A program made the translations under genes and the position numbers. The notes under the pieces are model-generated. The model had not been told where the DNA came from. It made no database searches and saw only the letters and a program-made list of their open reading frames with translations. A DNA stretch of 64,000 nucleotides from Halopseudomonas sabulinigri (GTDB lineage: Bacteria; Pseudomonadota; Gammaproteobacteria; Pseudomonadales; Pseudomonadaceae): the NCBI GenBank assembly GCA_011053055.1, contig DRHT01000001.1, forward strand, positions 51,581 through 115,580, given 5' to 3'. Shown here piece after piece: positions 21,892 to 29,777 of this stretch. Numbering within the stretch: the first letter of the stretch is position 1; each line of letters starts with the position of its first letter.

Positions 21892-23196
21892 ATGGGCACA
21901 ATTACTTCCTCCACCGGCCTACGCGTATTAAGCAGCCTGTCACTCGCTATTGCTGCAGCCTGGAGTGCCACAGCTAACGCCGGGGGCATCATGCTTTATG
22001 AGGTAGGGCAGGAAGGCGCCGGGCTGTCCAACGCTGGCGCGGCAGTACTCGCCACCGACCCTAGCGTGCTGATGAGCAACCCAGCTGGCATTTCCGAACT
22101 GGAAGGCACCCAGATCAACGCCAGTGGCCAACTGGTGATCGGCCATATTAAATTTTCCGGCGATAGCAACAGCGACTTTACCGGTAACAACGGTGGCAAC
22201 GCGCTGGACTATCTACCTGGCGCCAGCTTCTTCATCAGTCACCAGATTAACGATAAATCCAGCATCGGCTTTGGCATGTACGGCAACTTTGGCCTGGCGG
22301 TTAAATACGATGACGATTGGGCCGGGCGCTATTTCACCCAAAACGCAGCAGTGATTGGCTTAAGCTTGGAACCAGTTTATTCCTACAAGGTGGATGAAAA
22401 GCTCTCGCTCGGTATTGGCCCGCGCATCATGTATGGCTTCTACCGCACCGAGGCGGCAGTCGACAACAACGTGCTCGGGCTTGGCGGTGGCCGCAGCGAC
22501 GGCCAACTTGAATATGAAGACACTGATATCGGGATAGGCATCAACATGGGTGCTCTCTATCACCTCAACGAGCGCATAGATGTCGGCTTGGCCTACACCA
22601 GCAAAGTCGATCTCGAGTTTGAAGATCGCCCCAGCTTCGAGAACATCAACAACCCTCTACTCAACACCGCACTGCAAACCGCCAACATCAACAGTTTGGA
22701 ACTTGCCATGCAGGTTCCACAAACCCTACTGCTAAGTTCCAGTTATATCCTTGACCAGCAATGGAAGCTTCTCGCCAGCTTGGGTTGGCAGGACTGGAGC
22801 CAATTTGGTGATATCGGTGTTGAGGTAGAGGCCGACAGCGGCACGGTATCAACTGGCGTCGACCGCAAATATAAAGACACCTGGCATGCCTCGGTCGGTG
22901 CGCAATATCAGGCCAGCCGGCAGCTCCGCTGGAGCATGGGAATGGGCTATGACAGCTCTATGGTCGAGGACGCCGACAGAACCGCAGACAACCCCGCCGC
23001 CGAAGCATGGCGCTTTTCCGGCGGCCTCAATTACGCAGTAGATGACAGTCTCGACCTGCACATGGCTTACACCCTCGTCTGGCTGGGCGACATGGACCTG
23101 TCGCAAAGCAAAAGCCGTTCTGGCGATACGCTCTCCGGGAGCTACGACAGCAGCGCCCTGCATATTCTGGGCGGTGGCGCAGTGTGGCGCTTCTGA
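21892..23196 (+). CDS. OmpP1/FadL family outer-membrane protein
   Basis: Outer-membrane beta-barrel transporter for hydrophobic compounds. A signal peptide ends ANA near residue 30, followed by GGIMLYEVGQEGAGLSNAGAA and TDPSVLMSNPAGI, the FadL-family N-terminal hatch signature (the NPAG motif). The C-terminal residue is Phe, as expected for barrel insertion. The ATG at 21892 is chosen over 21832 because AGAGGG sits 6 bases before it. Ligand unknown; fatty acids or aromatics are typical. Confidence 0.88.
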   Translation: MGTITSSTGLRVLSSLSLAIAAAWSATANAGGIMLYEVGQEGAGLSNAGAAVLATDPSVLMSNPAGISELEGTQINASGQLVIGHIKFSGDSNSDFTGNNGGNALDYLPGASFFISHQINDKSSIGFGMYGNFGLAVKYDDDWAGRYFTQNAAVIGLSLEPVYSYKVDEKLSLGIGPRIMYGFYRTEAAVDNNVLGLGGGRSDGQLEYEDTDIGIGINMGALYHLNERIDVGLAYTSKVDLEFEDRPSFENINNPLLNTALQTANINSLELAMQVPQTLLLSSSYILDQQWKLLASLGWQDWSQFGDIGVEVEADSGTVSTGVDRKYKDTWHASVGAQYQASRQLRWSMGMGYDSSMVEDADRTADNPAAEAWRFSGGLNYAVDDSLDLHMAYTLVWLGDMDLSQSKSRSGDTLSGSYDSSALHILGGGAVWRF

Positions 23197-23204
23197 GCAA
23201 AGAT

Positions 23205-23228
23205 CACCGCTCATCACGCGGTGCTCTT
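23205..23228 (+). terminator. Weak terminator after the FadL-type gene
   Basis: CACCGC pairs with GCGGTG over a 7-base loop, followed by CTCTTT. The poor T tract makes it a weak candidate. Confidence 0.4.
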
Positions 23229-23297
23229 TGCGGCAGGAAAATGTAAGAATTTGAAGTATATTGACGGCAATACAGACCGGAACTTGCCTTAACGCCC

Positions 23298-24230
23298 ATG
23301 CTCAGAAAGACCTGTTGCGCCGCCCTGCTCGCTTTCGTTAGCTCCCCGCTGACTGCCGCGCAGTTAAAACTGACCGACACCAACGTCGAAGAAAAAATCA
23401 ACGGCATTCTGTCGCTGATGGCCTACTCAATGACGTTGGACCTGGCCTCTAGTGCCCTGCAGATCAACGATAACGATACTGGCGACCCCTCACTGACCAT
23501 GACGCAACTCGGTGGCGGCGCGACCATGAGCGTCGACATACCTTTGTACCTTGAGGGATCGATTGCCTACAGCCGTTATGACCCAAAATTCGTTGCCAGT
23601 GATGGCGTGCAAACCCGTACCATCCCCGTGAAATGGACGTCGCTCACCGCAGCCGGTGGCATTGGTTGGGATTTTGCGCTGAATGATGAGTGGGTGCTCA
23701 GACCCATTGGCAATGTCGCACTCGGCTACATCAGCAGCGATCTCAACAGCGCGCGCCTTTACCTCAGCTATGAGCTGGATCGTGATATCGAGTTTCTGGA
23801 TGACGGGCACATGAGCGCGCTGGGCCTGGGCGGCGCGATGATGCTCGACTGGGAACGGGTACGCGAAGACTACGAAGCTGACATGGAGCTGCGCTACAGT
23901 TATCTGGACCTGCAGAATATCGGCGGTAGCGACGCCATTAGCGGTAACGTCACCGCTCAGACCGCCAATCTATGGACGCGCTATCGCGCGCCTACCGGTT
24001 GGACTGTCATGCGTAACCCATTGCGTTATGTATTGGAGTACTCACACTCGGAGTATTTAGGTGAACAGCGCGGCGCCTTGGGCTTTGATCGGTTGTCCAC
24101 CGTCGGCGCTGGCATCGAGTTCGACTCTAGTGCCTACCCCGTATTCATTACCCGTACCCGCGTGCTGATCAGGCAAATGTTTGGTGATGGTGTATCGGGT
24201 ACAGCCCTGAGTTTGGCGGTCAGCTTCTAA
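23298..24230 (+). CDS. Outer-membrane beta-barrel protein, solitary-autotransporter type
   Basis: A 310-residue protein with a signal peptide (MLRKTCCAALLAFVSSPLTAA), alternating barrel strands such as SVDIPLYLEGSIAYSRYDP and LRPIGNVALGYIS, and a terminal Phe (LSLAVSF). The pattern resembles the solitary outer-membrane autotransporter barrel family, with no passenger domain. It follows the FadL-type gene by 101 bp. Function unknown. The family call is from general resemblance only. Confidence 0.6.
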   Translation: MLRKTCCAALLAFVSSPLTAAQLKLTDTNVEEKINGILSLMAYSMTLDLASSALQINDNDTGDPSLTMTQLGGGATMSVDIPLYLEGSIAYSRYDPKFVASDGVQTRTIPVKWTSLTAAGGIGWDFALNDEWVLRPIGNVALGYISSDLNSARLYLSYELDRDIEFLDDGHMSALGLGGAMMLDWERVREDYEADMELRYSYLDLQNIGGSDAISGNVTAQTANLWTRYRAPTGWTVMRNPLRYVLEYSHSEYLGEQRGALGFDRLSTVGAGIEFDSSAYPVFITRTRVLIRQMFGDGVSGTALSLAVSF

Positions 24231-24243
24231 AACCAACAGCAAT

Positions 24244-24280
24244 AAAAAAGGCGCATGGGATCACTCCCATGCACCTTTTT
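24244..24280 (+). terminator. Intrinsic terminator, bidirectional
   Basis: AAAAAAGG(C)GCATGGGA pairs with TCCCATGC(A)CCTTTTT over a 4-base loop, with one internal mismatch. It lies between the convergent barrel gene and DUF1329 gene. Confidence 0.85.
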
Positions 24281-24328
24281 CGTTTGCGGCGCTAACCCGC
24301 ATGCAGCAGGTTAGCGTGCAATCAACGC

Positions 24329-25690
24329 TTAGCGAACACCAGCCTGACGCAGCGCAGTAGGCGTGAAGTCATTACTCGCCGCTTTGTAGCTGTAGTCGTA
24401 GTTGCTACGCTCTTCATTGTTCATGCCCATAGCCAGGTAGCGACCCGCCACCAGGTCATACAGCGTTTCCATCGCGTAACTTGGAACTTGGTCAGGATAA
24501 CGCTGCAGACCTTCGGCCTCAGCTACACGCCACAACTGATCACGTGCATCGTAGTGATCGATGTGGGCTGCTTGCCAGGAATCCTCGTCCAGGAACATCT
24601 GACGCTTAGCGTAGATATGACGCTCGCCTTCTTTAACGGTAGCGGTTACATCCCATACACGGTGCAGCTCGTAACGCACCAGATCCTGGTTGATGTGACC
24701 GGCCTGGAAGATCTGCTCGTACTTGACCTCAGGCGAAGCCAGCTCGTAATTGTTGTACGAGACAAACATTTCGCGCTTGCCATTCAGCTTCCACTCATAA
24801 CGATCAGGTGCGCCGTTATATAGATCCAGGTTATCTGAAGTACGCATGCCATCGGCTGCGGTACCTGGACCATCGTAGGACACCTGCGGAGCGCGACGTA
24901 CGCGACGCTGACCGGCGTTGTAGATCCACGCCATGCGCGGATTGGCTACCTGGTTAATGGTCTCGTGAACCAACAGAACGTTACCGGCCAAGCGGCTCGG
25001 ATCAGTTACTTGCTGTTTGAAGTAGTAAAGCATCTCGTTCTTGGCACTGGCATCGTAATCAGTCAGCGCACTGGGCAGCACATACTCTTCAACAAAGCGC
25101 ACTAAATTGTAGTTACCGTTCACCTGCGGAGTAGCCTGGGTAACGGTACGTTGCAGCGACGCGCCACGGTAGCGAGTAATCTGGTTCCAAACGACTTCCA
25201 GGCCATCCTTAGGAATCGGGAAGGCATAAGCCATTTGATAATTAGTCAGGCCATTACCGCCAGCAACCAGCTCTGCGTTAGCCGCGTTGTGCTTGGCTGC
25301 ATCGTTAATTTCTTGCGGTAATGCAACACTGCGACGGCTTTCAAATACGCGCATCTTAAAGGTATCAGGATAACGCTTGAACATAGCGATCTGACCCGGG
25401 GCCAGGTTATCGACATACTCTTCGTAGTTGGCGGCTGTGATCACGAATAACGGTTTGTCATCGGCATAAGGGTTGGCCAAAAAGCCTTTTGCGTCGACTG
25501 CTGCAGCATCAGTTGCCAAACCACCTGTCCAGGCAGGAATGGTGCCGGCAGCGTTGCCCGCAGTTTCTGCGCCGACCGGCGTCAGGCTGTTGCCCAGCTC
25601 GGCAACCTTTTGCGCATCAGCAGCGGCAAAGCTGACTTGAGCGACCAGCGCGGAGGCCAGAAAAGTAGAAGCAAGAATAATCGGTTTCAT
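24329..25690 (-). CDS. DUF1329 family periplasmic protein
   Basis: A 453-residue exported protein: signal peptide ending SFA near residue 22, then LGNSLTPVGAETAGNAAGTIPAWTGG in two adjoining parts, the typical DUF1329 opening. DUF1329 proteins are often found beside DUF1302 outer-membrane proteins and fatty-acid or steroid-use genes in Pseudomonas and have a LolA/LolB-like fold. Here it lies beside an acyl-CoA ligase and thiolase. Role in lipid or hydrophobic-compound handling is inference. Confidence 0.85.
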   Translation of the reverse strand: MKPIILASTFLASALVAQVSFAAADAQKVAELGNSLTPVGAETAGNAAGTIPAWTGGLATDAAAVDAKGFLANPYADDKPLFVITAANYEEYVDNLAPGQIAMFKRYPDTFKMRVFESRRSVALPQEINDAAKHNAANAELVAGGNGLTNYQMAYAFPIPKDGLEVVWNQITRYRGASLQRTVTQATPQVNGNYNLVRFVEEYVLPSALTDYDASAKNEMLYYFKQQVTDPSRLAGNVLLVHETINQVANPRMAWIYNAGQRRVRRAPQVSYDGPGTAADGMRTSDNLDLYNGAPDRYEWKLNGKREMFVSYNNYELASPEVKYEQIFQAGHINQDLVRYELHRVWDVTATVKEGERHIYAKRQMFLDEDSWQAAHIDHYDARDQLWRVAEAEGLQRYPDQVPSYAMETLYDLVAGRYLAMGMNNEERSNYDYSYKAASNDFTPTALRQAGVR

Positions 25691-26083
25691 CGATTCGCCC
25701 TGTTTTGCTTGATTGTTTTCGGCTAAGCGCTGCTAACAAATGACGCAGCAGAACGGCCGGAGGGGTGGCATCAAGGAAGCGCGGCCATCGCGCCTGCATA
25801 AAGTGTAGACGCACGAAAACATCCTTGCTGTACCGTCTAGTGGACCAGTGCAACAAAGCGTTCAGGATTGTTAGGCTTTTTTATATTCCTTGAGGAGCTG
25901 CGCACTTTATAGACAGACGTAATGGCAATCAAGCCCAAGTGTCCCATCGTCACCTTCCGCGCCTTCCAGTCCACCTTTCTACAGCGCCGAATCCATGCGC
26001 CTTGCAACCCGGTTAACTACGCTTGAACCGCTCTAGAAGTGAGACATTAGGCAACAATTGATCAGCTAGGCGTGCAGCACCTA
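25691..26083 (+). other. Gene-free stretch between the DUF1329 and acyl-CoA ligase genes
   Basis: I see no plausible gene here. The part next to the DUF1329 start must hold its minus-strand promoter, but no convincing -35/-10 pair was identified. The sequence is not repetitive. Confidence 0.5.
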
Positions 26084-26120
26084 CAAAAAGACCGCCGGTC
26101 GATCACTCGACAGGCGGTCT
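26084..26120 (-). terminator. Intrinsic terminator after the acyl-CoA ligase gene
   Basis: AGACCGCC (26089) pairs with GGCGGTCT (to 26120), with an inner GTCGA/TCGAC stem. On the minus strand it is followed by TTTTTG. Confidence 0.85.
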
Positions 26121-26137
26121 GCGGACATGCCGCTCGA

Positions 26138-27823
26138 CTATTTCATAGATGAAATACAAGCATCTCCGGACTCTAACCACTGCGCGATTTCACCGCGAAT
26201 GCGCTTCTTGTCGAGTTTGCCGACACTGGTCTTGGGGATTTCGTTGACCACCGCAATTTGCGTCGGAATCGCCCACTTATTGATCCGACCTTCATCAACA
26301 AACGGCATGAGATGCTCGCATAATGAGTTTGCGGTAACTTCCTGGCCTGCCGCCGCTACTACCAACGCGAACGGACGCTCATCCCAACGCGGATCAGGTA
26401 TGCCGACCACGGCCACTTCCTTGATGGCTGGGTTGCGGCTGATCAGATCTTCCAGCTCCAACGAAGACAACCACTCGCCACCTGTCTTGATCACATCCTT
26501 GATGCGATCCCGAATATCGATAAAGCCCATAGGGTCGATAGTGGCCACATCGCCGGTGTGCATCCAACCACCCGCCCACAGCTCCTTGCTCTTCTCAGGC
26601 TCACGGAAGTAAGCCTGAGTCAGCCAAGGTGCGCGCAGCACCAACTCACCTTGGGTCTTGCCATCCTTAGGCAGCAGTGTGCCGTCGGTATCCATGATTT
26701 GTGCCTCCACCAACGGGCCTGGCACACCCGCTTTAATCCGGTGGGAGATACGGTCATCTTCACTGCCGGCTTCAAGCTCAAGGTTGACGTAACCGGCAGA
26801 GATAAGCGGACAGGTTTCAGACATGCCGTAAGCCGCGCCCAGATTCATACCCTTGGATTTCGCCAGGTCGTAGAGCGAACGGTTTAGGGCGCTGCCGCCA
26901 ATGATGACGTTCATCCCGCCGAAGTCGTGATCCTTGGCGCCTTCTGCATTCAGTACCATCTGCAAAATAGTCGGCACGCAGTGCGAGAAGGTGACGCTGT
27001 GATCCTTGATCATCTGAACCAGCAGCTCAGGCTCATAACGACCGGGGTAAACCTGTTTGACGCCCAGCAAAGTGGCGGTATAAGGAATACCCCACGCATG
27101 TACGTGGAACATCGGCGTGATCGGCATGTAAACATCCCGATTACCGAGCATCCGAACGCCGTCCAGCGCGCCCAGAGAGGTGGCTTGCGAAAGGGTATGC
27201 AGCACCAGCTGACGATGCGTGAAATACACACCTTTTGGGTTACCGGTCGTGCCAGTGGTATAGAACGTTGTGGCTACAGAGTTCTCATCGAAGTCGGCAA
27301 AATCATAGGTGGGCTCTGCCGCTGCCAGCAGCTGCTCATACTCACCTGCAAAGCCGGGCAAATCGGCCTCTTTGCTTTCTTCGTCAGTCAACAGGATGGT
27401 GGTGGTAACCGTGGTCAGATCATTCTCAATAGCCTTATAAATAGGCACAAACTCACTATTGACCAGCACCACGACGTCTTCAGCGTGATTCATGGTGTAG
27501 AGAATCTGATCCGGCGACAGACGCACATTGATGGTGTGCATTACCGCGCCCAGCATCGGCACAGCGAACATACATTCCAGATATCGATGGCTGTCCCAGT
27601 CCATCATGGCGACGGTATCGCCAGCCTTGACGCCAGCTTTGGTGAGCGCGTTGGCCAAGCGGCAGATGCGCTGATTGAAGGTGGCGTAATCATACCGGCT
27701 GATGTCCCGGTAGATAATTTCCTGGGTACGCTCGTAGCGCTGACCGGACAACAGCAAATTTTTGATCAGTAAAGGCGTGGAACGCGCCTCATCGGTAGGC
27801 TTGAGGATACGAGTATTGAGCAT
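26138..27823 (-). CDS. Fatty-acid--CoA ligase (AMP-binding family)
   Basis: Adenylate-forming ligase of 561 residues. It shows the P-loop-like FYTTGTTGNPKGVYFTHRQ, the YGMSETCP motif, MHTGDVATIDPMGFIDIRDR and the hinge DVIKTGGEWLSS. The C-terminal catalytic Lys is in TSVGKLDKKRIR. Length and motifs match medium/long-chain acyl-CoA synthetases of Pseudomonas (AlkK-like branch). It is divergent from a thiolase gene, consistent with beta-oxidation. Chain-length preference is not visible. Confidence 0.9.
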   Translation of the reverse strand: MLNTRILKPTDEARSTPLLIKNLLLSGQRYERTQEIIYRDISRYDYATFNQRICRLANALTKAGVKAGDTVAMMDWDSHRYLECMFAVPMLGAVMHTINVRLSPDQILYTMNHAEDVVVLVNSEFVPIYKAIENDLTTVTTTILLTDEESKEADLPGFAGEYEQLLAAAEPTYDFADFDENSVATTFYTTGTTGNPKGVYFTHRQLVLHTLSQATSLGALDGVRMLGNRDVYMPITPMFHVHAWGIPYTATLLGVKQVYPGRYEPELLVQMIKDHSVTFSHCVPTILQMVLNAEGAKDHDFGGMNVIIGGSALNRSLYDLAKSKGMNLGAAYGMSETCPLISAGYVNLELEAGSEDDRISHRIKAGVPGPLVEAQIMDTDGTLLPKDGKTQGELVLRAPWLTQAYFREPEKSKELWAGGWMHTGDVATIDPMGFIDIRDRIKDVIKTGGEWLSSLELEDLISRNPAIKEVAVVGIPDPRWDERPFALVVAAAGQEVTANSLCEHLMPFVDEGRINKWAIPTQIAVVNEIPKTSVGKLDKKRIRGEIAQWLESGDACISSMK

Positions 27824-27964
27824 GAAATGACCTAGTGTTTTTGGGATTGTCAGGGCATGGAGTCTTTACCAGTGCACAAAAAGCAGCTCTTGAGCAGCTC
27901 AGAGAATAGCGCAGGTTGCAAAGCCGCTAAACATCATACGGATTTTATTCAGGCTCATTAAGCG

Positions 27965-28008
27965 TATAATTGTAAACAAAAGTCGCTTTATGACTGAATT
28001 CGAATTCA
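27965..28008 (+). promoter_or_regulatory. Thiolase promoter -10 and downstream palindrome
   Basis: A perfect TATAAT (27965-27970) lies about 94 bp before the thiolase ATG, with only a poor -35. About 25 bp downstream is the perfect 14-bp palindrome TGAATTCGAATTCA (27995-28008), shaped like a TetR/GntR-type operator. Its position after the -10 would suit repression. Confidence 0.5.
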
Positions 28009-28063
28009 TAGTTTCAGATAACATCGATTCAGTTCCGAAACCACAATAAAAGGAGCCAAGATC

Positions 28064-29245
28064 ATGTCCGACAACAGCATAGTCATCGTTAGCGCTGCGC
28101 GCACACCTATGGGCGGATTTCAGGGCTGTCTGTCTAGCGTTAACGCTGTTGACCTGGGCGCGACGAGCATCCGGGAAGCGGTCAGCCGTGCTTGTATTGA
28201 GGCAGATGCTGTGGAAGAGGTGATCATGGGCTGCGTCCTACCTGCGGGCCTCAAACAAGGCCCTGCGCGGCAGGCCAGCCTGAATGCCGGCCTGCCTAAT
28301 GCCACAGGTTGCACCACCATCAATAAACTCTGCGGCTCCGGCATGAAAGCCGTGATGCTGGCCCACGATCTGATCAAAGCGGGCAGCAATAAAATCATGG
28401 TCGCGGGCGGCATGGAAAGCATGTCCAACGCACCCTATCTACTGGAAAAAGCCCGCACCGGTCTGCGTATGGGGCACGGCGAGATCAAGGACCACATGTT
28501 TCTCGACGGCCTGGAAGACGCCCGCAGTGGCCGACTGATGGGTTCTTTTGCGCAGGATACAGCCGATCAGTACGGCATCACCCGCGCAGAAATGGATGCC
28601 TATTCCATCGAGTCACTAAAGCGCGCGCAAGCGGCGATCGAAAGTGGTGCGCTAGCTAGCGAAATCGTTCCAGTCACGGTGAAAACCCGCAAAGGTGAAG
28701 TGGTAATTAAGGACGATGAACAGCCCCACAACGCTAATATCGACAAGATCCCTACCCTGAAACCCGCTTTTAAAAAAGACGGTTCCATCACGGCAGCCAA
28801 TGCTAGCTCGATTTCTGACGGCGCCAGTGCACTAGTATTAATGAGTGCAAGCGAAGCCGAACGCCGGAGCCTGAAACCGCTGGCTCGCATTATCGGCCAC
28901 GCTACCCAAAGCCAAGATCCTAGCGAATTCACGATAGCGCCCGTGGGTGCTATCAGCAACCTGTTCAACAAGACCGGTTGGAGCGCGGCAGATGTGGATC
29001 TATTTGAAATCAATGAAGCCTTTGCCATGGTCACCATGCTGGCCATGCGCGAACACAAGCTGGATCACGCCAAGGTCAACATTTACGGCGGCGCCTGCGC
29101 GCAGGGCCACCCGGTCGGTTCTACCGGCTCACGTATTATCGTTACATTGATCAACGCCTTACAAAACACTGGCGGCAAACGCGGTGTGGCAGCGTTATGC
29201 ATTGGCGGCGGTGAAGCGACTGCGATTGCCATCGAGCTGATCTGA
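28064..29245 (+). CDS. Acetyl-CoA C-acyltransferase (thiolase)
   Basis: Cleaves 3-ketoacyl-CoA or condenses acetyl-CoA units. The 393 residues are normal for thiolase II. Active-site Cys lies in INKLCGSGMKAVM (about residue 92), VAGGMESMSNAPY follows, the His is in NEAFAM, and the second Cys in CIGGGEATA. AAGGAG precedes the ATG. It is divergent from the acyl-CoA ligase, so both may serve fatty-acid breakdown or acetoacetyl-CoA formation. Confidence 0.93.
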   Translation: MSDNSIVIVSAARTPMGGFQGCLSSVNAVDLGATSIREAVSRACIEADAVEEVIMGCVLPAGLKQGPARQASLNAGLPNATGCTTINKLCGSGMKAVMLAHDLIKAGSNKIMVAGGMESMSNAPYLLEKARTGLRMGHGEIKDHMFLDGLEDARSGRLMGSFAQDTADQYGITRAEMDAYSIESLKRAQAAIESGALASEIVPVTVKTRKGEVVIKDDEQPHNANIDKIPTLKPAFKKDGSITAANASSISDGASALVLMSASEAERRSLKPLARIIGHATQSQDPSEFTIAPVGAISNLFNKTGWSAADVDLFEINEAFAMVTMLAMREHKLDHAKVNIYGGACAQGHPVGSTGSRIIVTLINALQNTGGKRGVAALCIGGGEATAIAIELI

Positions 29246-29253
29246 CCCTAGCG

Positions 29254-29287
29254 GGGCTGGCACTTACCTAAGTGGCAGCCCTTTCTC
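29254..29287 (+). terminator. Terminator after the thiolase gene
   Basis: GGGCTG(G)CACTT pairs with AAGTG(G)CAGCCC over an ACCT loop, followed by TTTCTC. Confidence 0.7.
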
Positions 29288-29324
29288 ACGCGCACCGATC
29301 AAGATCGCACCAACATAAGGCACA

Positions 29325-29339
29325 GCACTAATTTGGCGC
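29325..29339. promoter_or_regulatory. NtrC-like site upstream of urtA
   Basis: GCACTAATTTGGCGC matches 10 of the 12 fixed bases in the NtrC pattern GCACCA-N3-TGGTGC. A weaker copy (GCACCAACATAAGGC, 9/12) starts 18 bp upstream at 29307. The site lies about 130 bp before the sigma-54 -24 element, a normal enhancer distance. Confidence 0.6.
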
Positions 29340-29432
29340 ACCGCTTTGAGCGCACTTGTTTCCTCGATTCCCCTCCAACTCCCGCCGAGCAATCCATCCT
29401 AAATCGTAACCATATGATTTAGATCTTCTTTT

Positions 29433-29457
29433 TTTGACAATGCGTGACATTGTCAAA
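29433..29457. repeat. Perfect inverted repeat next to the urt promoter
   Basis: Arms TTTGACAATG and CATTGTCAAA are exact reverse complements (10 bp each) around a 5-base spacer CGTGA. The repeat ends 4 bp before the -24 element, so it is placed as an operator. It is preceded by a T-rich run. Confidence 0.75.
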
Positions 29458-29460
29458 CTA

Positions 29461-29476
29461 TGGCACGGTCCCTGCT
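29461..29476 (+). promoter_or_regulatory. Sigma-54 promoter of the urt operon
   Basis: TGGCACGGTCCCTGCT matches the -24/-12 consensus (TGGCAC-N5-TTGCW, one mismatch), with the GG and GC doublets 12 bp apart. The start of transcription is expected near 29487, giving a leader of roughly 285 nt before urtA. Confidence 0.85.
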
Positions 29477-29525
29477 CTGCTCTTAGTCGCCTACAAGGCA
29501 GCTACCCGCGACGGACAGGAAACCG

Positions 29526-29777
29526 ATGACTCGCTCATTTCAAGGGCACGACCACAGAACACCAGACCAACACCGCCCTGCGGTGACGGCCCTGCTCAAC
29601 ACTTGCCTCGCGTTTCCCCTGCGGTCCCGATCCAGCACCCACCGACTCACCCAGCCGGCCACGGGCGCGGATGTTTTGTGTACTTCCTGCTGCGGCGACT
29701 TGCCCAATGTCAGCCGCGCACAGCTGTCTCTACCAAAATTACTGGACACAATCACAACAATGGAGATGTACCCATGA
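29526..29777 (+). CDS. Possible leader ORF overlapping urtA (doubtful)
   Basis: An 83-codon open frame with AGGAAACCG before its ATG. Its TGA overlaps the urtA ATG as ATGA, the geometry of translational coupling. The predicted peptide is rich in Arg, His, Thr and Ser, has two adjacent Cys and no recognised domain. Long chance frames are common at this GC content, so it may not be a gene; the frame of urtA itself is also open through this region. Confidence 0.25.
   Translation: MTRSFQGHDHRTPDQHRPAVTALLNTCLAFPLRSRSSTHRLTQPATGADVLCTSCCGDLPNVSRAQLSLPKLLDTITTMEMYP

Noticed and set aside
26927..27772. 281-codon plus-strand frame inside the acyl-CoA ligase gene
   Set aside because: Antisense shadow of the ligase, which has all family motifs.
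29444..29773. N-terminal extension of urtA by 110 codons
   Set aside because: The signal peptide starts at 29774 with a good ribosome site, and the extension crosses the sigma-54 promoter.
29487..29773. A guanidine riboswitch in the urt leader
   Set aside because: None of the ykkC conserved blocks found at 55591-55680 occurs here.
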